DNA from: Rubrimonas cliftonensis
GTDB taxonomy: Bacteria > Pseudomonadota > Alphaproteobacteria > Rhodobacterales > Rhodobacteraceae
Direction: 5' to 3'
Assembly (NCBI RefSeq): GCF_900107585.1
Contig: NZ_FNQM01000022.1
Location: 1-37,987 of the forward strand
Length of the DNA: 37,987 nt
Shown here: piece by piece, positions 1 to 7,868 of the stretch
How the letters are laid out: each line of letters opens with the position of its first letter
Numbering within the stretch: position 1 is the stretch's first letter
Position numbers and translations under genes: made by a program
Notes under the pieces: model-generated
Database searches by the model: none
Told to the model about the DNA's origin: nothing
Seen by the model: the letters and a program-made list of their open reading frames with translations, nothing else

Positions 1-552
1 GGGGTGTCCTGTGGCTGACTGCGTGATGATCATGCTGTGGTCCGCTGGGTTCGGGCGGAGGAGCATGCGTGGCGAGGGTGAAGCGTCGGTTGCCGCGCAG
101 AGCGCGAGCTGAGGTGTAGGGATCTTTACTCACTAAACAGATCGCACTCCTGCGCCTGCGGCGCATCCGTTCGATCTGCCCGTTCGCCAGGGCTCTGCCC
201 TGGACCCGCGCTCCCGCGGGGCGCCTGCGCGGCGGGCGGCAGGGGGAGAGCTCGCCGCGATCCCCTGCACCCCTCGGCGCCTCCCGGCGGGGTCGAGCGG
301 GCCTGTTCGCCACGCCCCCTCGACACTCCCCCACGGCGTCTCCGACGGCTCGGGGGCCGTTCCGCACGCCCCCGAGACCCCCTCGCTCCCGGGGAGGTTC
401 CTGCGTCCTCCCCGATCCCCTCCAGCGCGGCCGTCCCGTCGCCGCGCGCGCCTGTCGGCTGCGCGCGCGGCGCCGTTCCGGCCGAGAGACTGCGGCGGTG
501 GGCAGCGGATGCGCGGGGAGCAGCGGCCTGACCTGCGGCGGCCGGAGGCTGG
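1..552. other. Left-edge GC-rich spacer, no supported gene
   Basis: No convincing gene is visible. Long minus-strand open frames here are typical of very GC-rich DNA and lack domain-like sequence. One plus-strand frame is open from the left edge to a stop near 112 and could be the tail of an upstream gene, but nothing in it is recognisable. A compact hairpin at 187-203 (arms CCAGGGC/GCCCTGG, loop TCT) resembles extragenic palindromes common in GC-rich alphaproteobacteria. Confidence 0.4.
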
Positions 553-608
553 GGCGATGGCGTTCGACGCACGCGCCGTCTGTGACGCGCGCGTCGAGCG
601 CCACCGCC
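553..608. repeat. 23-bp inverted repeat upstream of the PemK-like gene
   Basis: The arms 553-575 and 586-608 pair over 23 positions, with three differences that are G-U or A-C type, around a 10-nt loop. It lies 61 nt ahead of the ATG at 670. Similar strong inverted repeats precede most small genes of the 13-21 kb block, which suggests the same kind of element organisation. It could be a terminator for an upstream transcript, but there is no T-tract. Confidence 0.6.
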
Positions 609-669
609 CGGTGGGTGTGAGTGGGGCAAGACGCGACGCGTCGTTCCTCCAACAGCAAGGAGCGAGCCG

Positions 670-1203
670 ATGCTCGACACCATGACCGCCATCGCGGCGG
701 CGACCCCGTGGACCCAGACGCTGCAGCGCGGCGATGTGGTTCTCTTCAGTTTCCCCTGCGCCGACGACGGCCCGGTGAAGGCCCGGCCCTGCCTCGTGCT
801 CGAGGTCGGCCGTGTCGGCGACCACGCCTTCGCCGAGATTGCCTACGGCACCACGGCGACCGGCAAGGCCAACCGCGGCTGGGAGATCCACATCGGCGCC
901 GTCGCCGGCATGGCGATGGCGGGGCTCGACCAGCCGACCCGCTTCGTGGGCTTTCGCCGCGTGACGGTGACCCTCGACAGCACGCTCTTCCGCATGCCGA
1001 GGGGCCGCAAGTCGCCGGTCATCGGCCGGCTCGACGACGCCGGGCTGGAGCGGATGAACGCCGTGCGCGCCCGCATCTGGGCCGAGCGCGACATGGCCGC
1101 CGAGCGGCGCAACGAGCGCCGCGGCCTCACCGAGCAGGGCGTGCCCGTCATATGGCGCGGCAGCGCCTCCAAACTCTCCGCCACCAGCAAGGGAGCAGCG
1201 TGA
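670..1203 (+). CDS. PemK/MazF-like protein
   Basis: This is a 177-residue protein. Residues about 18-35 carry the PemK/MazF-like pattern of a GDVVLFSFP strand, a short polar loop and KARPCLVLEV, followed by FAEIAYGTT. In the family this fold is an mRNA-cleaving toxin or an inactive relative. The protein is longer than the usual toxin of about 110 residues, with a basic C-terminal extension. The start is set by AAGGAG at 657-662, seven bases before the ATG. The stop overlaps the next start (TGATG), so the two genes are translationally coupled. No ordinary antitoxin (AbrB or RHH type) lies beside it, so a toxin role is inferred only from the fold; it may be a regulatory or cargo protein of a mobile element. 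Confidence 0.65.
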   Translation: MLDTMTAIAAATPWTQTLQRGDVVLFSFPCADDGPVKARPCLVLEVGRVGDHAFAEIAYGTTATGKANRGWEIHIGAVAGMAMAGLDQPTRFVGFRRVTVTLDSTLFRMPRGRKSPVIGRLDDAGLERMNAVRARIWAERDMAAERRNERRGLTEQGVPVIWRGSASKLSATSKGAA

Positions 1204-1712
1204 TGCTCGACCTCAATACCGTCGTCGCCGCGATCCAGGCCGACGCCGCCGAAGATACGCGCTACGAGATCATCTGGGCGCTGGGCCGCATCTGCATCGA
1301 CGCCGTCGACGAGGCAGCCAAGACCGCCTACTGCTCGCCGCCGGTCTGGGAGTTTCTCACCGACTGGGTGATTGAGAACCGCGAGGAATGCCCGGAGGAC
1401 GCCTTCAGCGTCGCGTCGCTGACCGATCTGCTCCAGACGCTGGCCCGCGCCTGCGTCGAGGTGTTCTCCTACAGCGCGCTGCCCAACGACCAGTGGTATC
1501 CCGGCGCCCCGGTCGATCTCGACATGCACGACCGCGGCGGCGCGATCATGCACCGACACGCCTATAACTGTGCGGCCGTCCTCTGCATGGTCGCCCACGG
1601 CGAACAGGGCGCGAAAATCGTCAAGGGCTTCGACGACCTGCAGGACCGCAACCTGCGCAAGATGGCCGAGCTGATCGGCAAGAGGCTGGGTGAGAAGCTC
1701 AAAGGCCGTTGA
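1203..1712 (+). CDS. Hypothetical protein coupled to the PemK-like gene
   Basis: This 169-residue protein is not recognised. It looks soluble and largely helical, with clusters of acidic residues, several Cys and Trp residues, and a His-rich stretch near residues 100-125. The C-terminus is basic and ends in KLKGR. Its ATG overlaps the stop of the upstream gene (TGATG), which suggests that the two products work together. It does not resemble known MazF-type antitoxins, which are shorter and have a DNA-binding N-terminus. A strong hairpin lies 14 bases after its stop. It could be the partner or neutraliser of the PemK-like protein, but that is inference from coupling alone. Confidence 0.7.
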   Translation: MLDLNTVVAAIQADAAEDTRYEIIWALGRICIDAVDEAAKTAYCSPPVWEFLTDWVIENREECPEDAFSVASLTDLLQTLARACVEVFSYSALPNDQWYPGAPVDLDMHDRGGAIMHRHAYNCAAVLCMVAHGEQGAKIVKGFDDLQDRNLRKMAELIGKRLGEKLKGR

Positions 1713-1725
1713 GGCGAAGGTGTCG

Positions 1726-1750
1726 TGCGGCGTGCAGAATGCACGCCGTA
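1726..1750 (+). terminator. Hairpin after the PemK-like operon
   Basis: A perfect 9-bp stem (CGGCGTGCA/TGCACGCCG) closes on a GAA triloop at 1728-1748 and extends by further pairs on each side. It starts 14 nt after the stop at 1712. There is no T-run, so the terminator call rests on position and stem strength. Confidence 0.5.
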
Positions 1751-2035
1751 CTCGCCGAGGGCCGTGCAAGCCGCGGCCCCCGTGGCTCCCGGTTCCGGCC
1801 AATTGCGGCACTACGGCCGGACCCTGTGGACAGCCGTTCGCGCGAGCGGCGGGCGGATCCTCAACAACGGACGCTCGACGGGGCAGCGGGTCGTAACCGA
1901 GGCCCGTGGATGCCGGCCACGTGTAGGGCCGAGCTACGCACGGGGCGGTCACGCGCGGCGCTGTGAATACACTCTTAAGTATGACCCCGTCTGGACGCGT
2001 CGCATCAACCGCTTACTTCGCCGAATTGCGGCGGG
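1751..2035. other. Spacer without recognisable gene
   Basis: Overlapping open frames occur here on both strands, but none shows domain-like sequence or a good ribosome binding site. The stretch leads into the IS5-type transposase remnant. Confidence 0.4.
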
Positions 2036-2187
2036 ATCGCTCGCCGATCAACATCCGAACGATCCCCGCCCACCTCAGGCCTCTGTTGCGCGCCGTCGAG
2101 GCCTTGCTCCTCGCGATCCTCATCCCGCCGCGACGCCGGCAAATCCCCTACGCCGCTGTATGATCGAAATGTTCAGAGCGGATTATC
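2036..2187 (+). mobile_element. IS5-type transposase 3' end, copy A (remnant)
   Basis: The 3' end of a transposase reading frame is left here. Translated, it gives NIRTIPAHLRPLLRAV and ends in RRRQIPYAAV before TGA at 2161-2163. The nucleotide sequence from about 2036 to 2187 is closely similar to 22180-22338 (copy B), including the 24 bases after the stop that would form the right end of the element. Everything upstream of the last 40 or so codons is missing or scrambled. The end reads GTTCAGAGCGGATTATCG, against GTTCAAAGCGAACTATCG in copy B. Such remnants are scars of old insertions. Confidence 0.75.
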
Positions 2188-2662
2188 GGGTAACTGACAA
2201 AAATAGCTCTTTGACAAGGCCGTTTAGTATGCTCTCTGCTGAGCTATCTAAAAGTACTATTCTCATTTTTTTTGGCTCTGATCCTTTTCTATATAGTTTA
2301 AATTCCGCCGTATCTGAAGTATTACGCGTTATTATTAACGCGATCTCCAAAAAAGCCCGCAGCGTAGGGCGGTTGTCATCGTATACATTTAGACTCAGTC
2401 GAGGATCTTCTGGCGTTTGGCGCTCGTCTTCTACGCTTGTCCGAGAGAAATTGTCACTAACATTGGCATTGATACTGTTCCGCGCCAGCGTCTCACTGGC
2501 TTTCTCAAGATAGGAGCGAAACCGGTCATTCAAAATACCAATTGCCGCTTGTAATATTTCAGCTTTTTCGGTCGCTTGCCGCTCTTCTTTCTCTAGCTTT
2601 ACCTGTCTGGCCCGCTCGCTGCTCGCCTTAGCCTCGGCAAAAAGCTTGTCATAGTTAGTCAT
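2183..2662 (-). CDS. Coiled-coil hypothetical protein, possibly 3'-truncated
   Basis: The product is a 159-residue protein of unknown function. The first 50 residues are rich in Lys, Glu, Arg and Ala and predict a coiled coil; the rest looks like a mixed alpha/beta domain with RPTLRAFLEIALIITRN and KKMRIVLLD. The start is fixed by AGGAG six bases before ATG at 2662; an ATG two codons upstream is less well placed. Base composition is clearly lower in GC than the rest of the window, as in the divergent nuclease gene 73 bases away. The stop codon TAA at 2183-2185 lies inside the IS end described as copy A, so the original C-terminus may have been lost or replaced. It may be an accessory or regulator of the adjacent defence-type genes. 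Confidence 0.65.
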   Translation of the reverse strand: MTNYDKLFAEAKASSERARQVKLEKEERQATEKAEILQAAIGILNDRFRSYLEKASETLARNSINANVSDNFSRTSVEDERQTPEDPRLSLNVYDDNRPTLRAFLEIALIITRNTSDTAEFKLYRKGSEPKKMRIVLLDSSAESILNGLVKELFLSVTR

Positions 2663-2734
2663 CGGCATCTCCTGTGGATCAGCATTCGGTCCTGACGCCA
2701 AGCGGTGTAATAGCGCTTGATTCCAAGAGACTAT

Positions 2735-3745
2735 ATGAGGTTACGTGGTTGTGCCGATCCACACCATGTATATCGTGCGAGGAGTTCGACATTGACCTTG
2801 CACGATTGTCCGCCGCCAGCTGCTGCGCTGACGCGATGGCTTGAGGACTATGCGAGTGAAGACGGAAACTACGGGCACTTGTTGCTCGAACAAAATTGCG
2901 ACTGCGACGACGATCTGATTGCAAATTTCGTCGCTTATTTTGAATCTGCCCATGCTGATGCCCGCGCTTTCTTTCACGAACAGATAGGTATCGACCTTCA
3001 CCCTGATGCTGACGCACCCACACCGGATATCACTTATCCGGCCTGCCTCCCCTCGATTTCGCGGCGTGGTTTGTTTGGTGAAGTCATGGCCGGCATGCTC
3101 ACTGAGCATTACAAATATATCGGCAACCACCAATGGACAATTCCAGTCTTTCTCTTCCGATACCATGAAGACGCGGAGGCTTATTTGTTTGCGCTTGTGC
3201 GGGACGAAGAGCGCAAGCGCGAGGTCTATGGAAGGCGTGGCTCTGACTTCATTGCGCTCGCACTCGATAAAGAGGGAGACATAGAGCGCTTCATCGTTGG
3301 TGAAGCCAAATGGCGGAAGAAGCTTCAGCCGTCAGTCGTCGCCGAGCTGATGTACGGCAAGAAAAAGAGAAATTCCGATACCAACGAACTCGAGCATGAC
3401 GGCAAGGGCATTTGGTTCCAGATCAATCGCGACATTTCAGCGCCGCATGGGCTTCGGCAGTTGCAGCGCCTGCTGCGGGAAATCGATCCAGACGGCTATT
3501 CGGCTGCGATCGCTAGGCTAGATCGCGTGCTGGTGGTCCGGAACGCTGAGCCATTGCCGCGCACTAACCTCATAATGATCTCAGGGGGCGATGTGTCGAG
3601 TCGGAAGTCCCAAACTTCGCTTATCCACTGGGAGGAAGCGCCTAAGGAATATACAGCGCCGCACGATCTGCAGGTGGTCGAGCTCATTTTGCAGGACGGG
3701 GACAAGTTGATCGATCGCATCTATGATGCTCTGTGGGCTGCTTGA
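2735..3745 (+). CDS. HamA-like (DUF1837-type) PD-(D/E)xK nuclease
   Basis: This 336-residue protein shows a PD-(D/E)xK nuclease core: Glu116 in GLFGEVMAGML, Asp171 in RRGSDFIAL, and Glu190/Lys192 in FIVGEAKW. In the Hachiman antiphage system HamA (DUF1837) has this layout and is the DNA-degrading effector held by the helicase HamB. The following gene encodes a large SF2 helicase and overlaps this one at TGATG, so the pair is coupled. The assignment to Hachiman rather than another nuclease-helicase defence pair is inference. ATG at 2735 is preferred over the TTG at 2717, although neither has a strong ribosome binding site. The N-terminal 100 residues are acidic and not recognised. GC content is lower than in the neighbours, in line with transfer. 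Confidence 0.65.
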   Translation: MRLRGCADPHHVYRARSSTLTLHDCPPPAAALTRWLEDYASEDGNYGHLLLEQNCDCDDDLIANFVAYFESAHADARAFFHEQIGIDLHPDADAPTPDITYPACLPSISRRGLFGEVMAGMLTEHYKYIGNHQWTIPVFLFRYHEDAEAYLFALVRDEERKREVYGRRGSDFIALALDKEGDIERFIVGEAKWRKKLQPSVVAELMYGKKKRNSDTNELEHDGKGIWFQINRDISAPHGLRQLQRLLREIDPDGYSAAIARLDRVLVVRNAEPLPRTNLIMISGGDVSSRKSQTSLIHWEEAPKEYTAPHDLQVVELILQDGDKLIDRIYDALWAA

Positions 3746-6700
3746 TGCCGACAAGCGACCCACAGCGGCTCGAGACGGCCAACGGCGCCCGCACTGGGCT
3801 CGCGCTAGAAAACGAGATAACTGCAATACAGGCGCGTTCCTATGTCCGCTGTCTACAGATCGGCTGGCAGGTCAATACGATCGGCTGGAACCGCCGCGAA
3901 TCCGAAGGCCAGCTGACGGATGCGCGGAGCTTGTTGCAGGCAGCTGAAATATTTGCAGAGATCGAAGGCCATGACGCGCCGCGCGCGATTGACTGCTATC
4001 GGCGGGCCGGTGAGGTCCTCGAATGGCTGGCGCGCTCGGCAGATGACATCCGGACGATCGCGCCGATCGAACTGCTATCGGGCGCCGCCTTCCAGCTCGG
4101 CGGTCTGCCCGCCATGGCGTCGAGTCTCCTCGGACAGTTCGATTTTGAGGAAGATGGCCCGAAGCTCTTCGCCGCATTCCTTAAAGCCGATTTCGACGCA
4201 GTGCTCGTCCAGGCGATGGCCTTCTGGGCTCAGAATGGCGATCTGACTGACGCTGGCTCTTCCCTTCGAATCCTCAAAGAAAACAAGGATGACCAGCTCA
4301 GCTGGTATTTCACGGTCGAACTCATTCGCGCACTCGGCCTGTTTGCAGATTCGATCCGGCGCGGCGACGATGGCCGCCTAGCTAAGGCCACTGCGAAGCT
4401 CAAAGCGCTCGACGCCATGGCCTTACGCACCTTTAGCGACGATGTCTCGCTGCTCATCAGCCTGTTGCGGCAGGTCGGAGAACGGTTTGCCGGTGCAAGC
4501 ATCTATCGGTCGATCCGCGCGCTTGGCGAACTCAACCTCGAGCGCATGCCGCGCATGTTGGCCTTTGCGCGTGACCAGTTCTCGCGCGGTCGCGGCATAC
4601 TGTGGTCATCGCAGCGCGCCGGTCTCACCCGCCTGCTCGAAAACTCATCCTTCGCGCTCTGCACGCCGACCGGATCGGGCAAAACGCTTATCGCCAATCT
4701 CGCCCTCCTGAAAGAACTGCTGTTGGGCGATCATGAAGAGGTGGTGCCGCTCGCGCTTTACCTTGTCCCGTCCCGCGCGCTGGCCGGGGAGGTCGAGGCG
4801 AAGCTGACGTCAGAGCTCGGACGTGATTTCATCATCACCGGCCTCTACGGCGGCGCTGACTGGGGCATCACTGATTATTGGCTGAATGCCGACCGCCCGA
4901 CTGTGCTTATCGCTACGGTCGAAAAGGCAGATGCGTTTATGCGCTATCTTGCGCCGCTACTACTTAGTCGCCTCAAAATCCTGATCGTGGATGAGGCGCA
5001 TCAGGTCCTGCCCGAGGATACGGAAAGCGGCCGCAGCGATTTTGCCGAACACAGCAGCCGCTCGCTTAGGCTCGAAGGTTTCGTCGCACGCTTACTCACC
5101 CAGGTGCCCGACATTGCTCGAATTGCTCTTACCGCTGTCGCCGGAGGCGCCGCCGGACCTGTGGCACGGTGGATGGAGGGAACCGCCGATGCGGCAGCAA
5201 TCGGTACGCGTTATCGCAGCACCCGGCAAGTGATCGGTGTGCTCGAGACTGCGTCGGAGCGGCGAAGCACGATGTTGCTTGAGCTTATGAACGGGCGGCC
5301 GCTTTACGTGCAAGGCCGTGATGACCCGGTCTATCTCAACCTCTCCATCCCGCCGATGGCGCAGCTGCCCGCACCGATGCGATCCAGCCTCAACCGCTTC
5401 AACCAAGTGACCGTGCTTTGGACGTCGCTGCACCTCGCCGCGACCAATCGCCGGATTCTCATCTCGCTGGCCCAGCAGCCCGAACAGACTATGGGATGGT
5501 ATGCGGAAGCATTCGACCTGCCGGCTTGGCAGGGGCTGCCGGCTTTCGTGATTCCCGAGGGAAGAGACGGTGACCTGTTCGCCGAAGCCCGGGCAACCGG
5601 CGTCGATTATTGCGGGCCAGATTCCTATGAGGTGCGGCTACTAGATCGCGGGATTGCGACCAGCCATGGCCAGATGCCTCAACGGCTGCGGCGGCTAATG
5701 GTGGCGCTGATCGAAGACAAGATCTGTCCGATCACTGTAGCGACCGCGACGCTCACCGAAGGCGTCAACCTCCCCTTTGACATCATCTTCGTCACCTCGC
5801 TCAAGCGCAGCGCCTATGACAATGTCAAGCAGCAGCCGGTCGTCACACCCTTTACTCCAGCTGAGTTCCGAAATCTCTCTGGTCGCGCTGGCAGGCCGGG
5901 CTCAACACGTGGAATGGAAGGACTGACGCTGATCGCCTTGCCCACCACGATCGCCACCACTGCCAATGGGCAGAAGCAGACCCAGCGCAACCAGATGGCT
6001 GCTCTGCGCGCAGACTATGAAGCTCTGCGCGAGAACCTCCGGCTTGACGAGCTGGCGGGTGATGCGACACTCAGTCCGCTCGCGATGCTACTCAGAGAAC
6101 TGCGCGACAAGGCGCGGCTTTATTTTGGACATCTGACCGACAATGCCTTTCTGAAATGGCTCGAACAGATCGAGCCGGGCGCGATCAGCGATGATGCTGG
6201 AACCGGCGCAACCGGCGACATCGACCGGCTTGCCGACACAGTAGACGAACTGGATGCCTTTATCATTACAGCGCTCCAGGAACTTAGCCTGCTTGATGCC
6301 GAACTTGATGGGCTACAGGCCGAAGCAAAGCTCGCCGCCCTCTGGCAGAAAACATTCACGGTCGCCGCCGCCGCGCAGGAAGCTTGGCTTGAAGAAGCGA
6401 TCGTGCGCCGCGGGCGCGCGATCGTCGAGGACATTTACCCCGACCCCGACGAACGGCGGCGGCTCTACCAATATGGCTTCTCGCCCTATGTCGGCAGGAG
6501 GTTCGAGTTGACAGCGCCGGCAATCGCCGAGCTACTGACGGCTGCAGTTGATTATGGTGCCGAGACTCCGGCTCAGCGTCTGGTGCGATTTGAGGCCCTC
6601 GGCGAGCTATTGAAGGTGGACCGCGGCTTCGGCTTCCGCGTCCGCGATACGGTCGGCGACCGCGAGATCCTCGAGGCTTGGACCGCCGTACTTAGGTGGT

Positions 6701-7368
6701 GGATGCGCGCGCCAGGCAGCGAAGTGCCCGAAGCCGGCGATCTTCGCGCCCGCCAGCGTTTCGTCGCCGACAATCTGGAGTTTCGCTTGGGGGTCGCGAT
6801 TGGCGCGGTCGTCGCGCAGAAATGGAATGCTGGGGCCGGTGATCCGCTCGCCGTTCCCTCACTCACCGAATGGAAGGCCACAACGGGCCTCCCATGGTTC
6901 GGCTTCTGGGCGCGCGAGCTGCTTCGCTGGGGAACGCTCGACCCAATTGTCGCCTTTGCGTTGGCGCAGGGACGCGCGAAGACGCGCGAGGATGCCGAAG
7001 CACTGAGACCCGCATTCGCAAAATGGCTTGACGATGAGATTGACGCGCCGACCTCCGAAGATCTGATTGATCCCCAGCACTTTCTGGCTTGGGAACGGAC
7101 CCTGCCTGCACGCGAACGGGAGCACGCCGAGGTTATACCGGAGGAAGCGGAGCTGACCGGGACGACCGGAGCCATGAAAAGCTACAACGTCTTGCCGGTT
7201 GTCGGTGCATCCGAAGTCATCTGGCTCGACGCGTCTGGTTATAAGCTTGCCCGGTCGCCTAGCGAGTCTAGACCTCTTGATCGGTCCGACCTTGCCGATG
7301 ATTACTTGCTCGATGCTGACGGGCCTGCCACGGTCCGCCGTGTGTTCACACGCTCCCGGCGTGAGTGA
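3745..7368 (+). CDS. HamB-like SF2 (Ski2/Hel308-type) helicase
   Basis: This 1207-residue protein has an N-terminal helical, repeat-like region (about 1-270), then a DExH helicase core. Walker A is TPTGSGKT at 307-314, DEAH is at 416-419, and motif VI NLSGRAGRPG is at about 710-719, preceded by ATATLTEGVNLPF. The GRAGRPG form is typical of Ski2/Hel308-type helicases. A C-terminal part of about 450 residues has no clear domain. In Hachiman, HamB is the DNA-sensing helicase that controls the nuclease HamA. The gene is coupled to the upstream nuclease by TGATG. At 1207 residues it is on the long side for HamB as I recall the family. Other restriction-like or defence helicases remain possible. 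Confidence 0.7.
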   Translation: MPTSDPQRLETANGARTGLALENEITAIQARSYVRCLQIGWQVNTIGWNRRESEGQLTDARSLLQAAEIFAEIEGHDAPRAIDCYRRAGEVLEWLARSADDIRTIAPIELLSGAAFQLGGLPAMASSLLGQFDFEEDGPKLFAAFLKADFDAVLVQAMAFWAQNGDLTDAGSSLRILKENKDDQLSWYFTVELIRALGLFADSIRRGDDGRLAKATAKLKALDAMALRTFSDDVSLLISLLRQVGERFAGASIYRSIRALGELNLERMPRMLAFARDQFSRGRGILWSSQRAGLTRLLENSSFALCTPTGSGKTLIANLALLKELLLGDHEEVVPLALYLVPSRALAGEVEAKLTSELGRDFIITGLYGGADWGITDYWLNADRPTVLIATVEKADAFMRYLAPLLLSRLKILIVDEAHQVLPEDTESGRSDFAEHSSRSLRLEGFVARLLTQVPDIARIALTAVAGGAAGPVARWMEGTADAAAIGTRYRSTRQVIGVLETASERRSTMLLELMNGRPLYVQGRDDPVYLNLSIPPMAQLPAPMRSSLNRFNQVTVLWTSLHLAATNRRILISLAQQPEQTMGWYAEAFDLPAWQGLPAFVIPEGRDGDLFAEARATGVDYCGPDSYEVRLLDRGIATSHGQMPQRLRRLMVALIEDKICPITVATATLTEGVNLPFDIIFVTSLKRSAYDNVKQQPVVTPFTPAEFRNLSGRAGRPGSTRGMEGLTLIALPTTIATTANGQKQTQRNQMAALRADYEALRENLRLDELAGDATLSPLAMLLRELRDKARLYFGHLTDNAFLKWLEQIEPGAISDDAGTGATGDIDRLADTVDELDAFIITALQELSLLDAELDGLQAEAKLAALWQKTFTVAAAAQEAWLEEAIVRRGRAIVEDIYPDPDERRRLYQYGFSPYVGRRFELTAPAIAELLTAAVDYGAETPAQRLVRFEALGELLKVDRGFGFRVRDTVGDREILEAWTAVLRWWMRAPGSEVPEAGDLRARQRFVADNLEFRLGVAIGAVVAQKWNAGAGDPLAVPSLTEWKATTGLPWFGFWARELLRWGTLDPIVAFALAQGRAKTREDAEALRPAFAKWLDDEIDAPTSEDLIDPQHFLAWERTLPAREREHAEVIPEEAELTGTTGAMKSYNVLPVVGASEVIWLDASGYKLARSPSESRPLDRSDLADDYLLDADGPATVRRVFTRSRRE

Positions 7369-7522
7369 TCCGCGCGAAGCTGCTCCAGAAAGTTTGGATT
7401 TAGATTGGTCGGCGTCTGATGGGCCGCTTTACGCATTTCGTCGTCGCAAAGCAGATAGGCCCTCTCGGCTCCAAAAGCGGTTGTTGGTCGTCGCCGCAGC
7501 GAAGGTCCGCTGTCCGCGATGA
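7361..7522 (+). CDS. Short ORF overlapping the helicase end, possible gene remnant
   Basis: A GTG at 7361 opens a 53-codon frame that overlaps the last 8 bases of the helicase gene. The N-terminal part is acidic and aromatic (LDLDWSASDGPLYAF), followed by a strongly basic stretch. The overlap is what a third operon member would show, and the frame ends where sequence character changes, so this may be the 5' piece of a truncated gene. It is not recognised, and chance cannot be excluded. Confidence 0.3.
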   Translation: MSDPREAAPESLDLDWSASDGPLYAFRRRKADRPSRLQKRLLVVAAAKVRCPR

Positions 7523-7868
7523 ATCACTGCTGCTCCGCAAGCGACCCAAAGCCTTCGACCGACCGCAACGGCGCATCCCCGAAAGAGACCGGCCACGTGT
7601 CAGTAACTGACTTTGGCGCGGCGCTGTAGCCCTTGATTGTCAGCCGCTGGTGTAGCACCAATGGCTAATCCCGAGCGGGGCCGGAGCGCCAAGAGCTTGG
7701 GATCATTGCGTTCTTCTGGATTTGCTCCGGGTCCTACCGCCGGAGCCAGGCTTTAAAATCCCGAGGAAAATCAACGCCTTGCCGCGAGGTTCGGAGCATA
7801 TCCGGCCTTTTGCGGCGAATGCGACACCGACCGTCGCACCGCGTGCGCACGAGGAGGGTCGCACGTCC
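7523..7868. other. Spacer between defence module and integrase
   Basis: No gene is supported. A short palindrome, GTCAGT-A-ACTGAC, lies near 7600. The last part carries GAGGAGGG at 7851-7858, which is the ribosome binding site of the integrase. This is where the left end of the recombinase-bearing element would be expected, but no repeat identifying an attachment site was found. Confidence 0.4.

Noticed and set aside
2189-7610. Shared 9-mer GTAACTGAC beside the IS end and near 7600 as target-site or att repeat
   Set aside because: A 9-base match is expected by chance in a window of this size, and the flanks do not align further.
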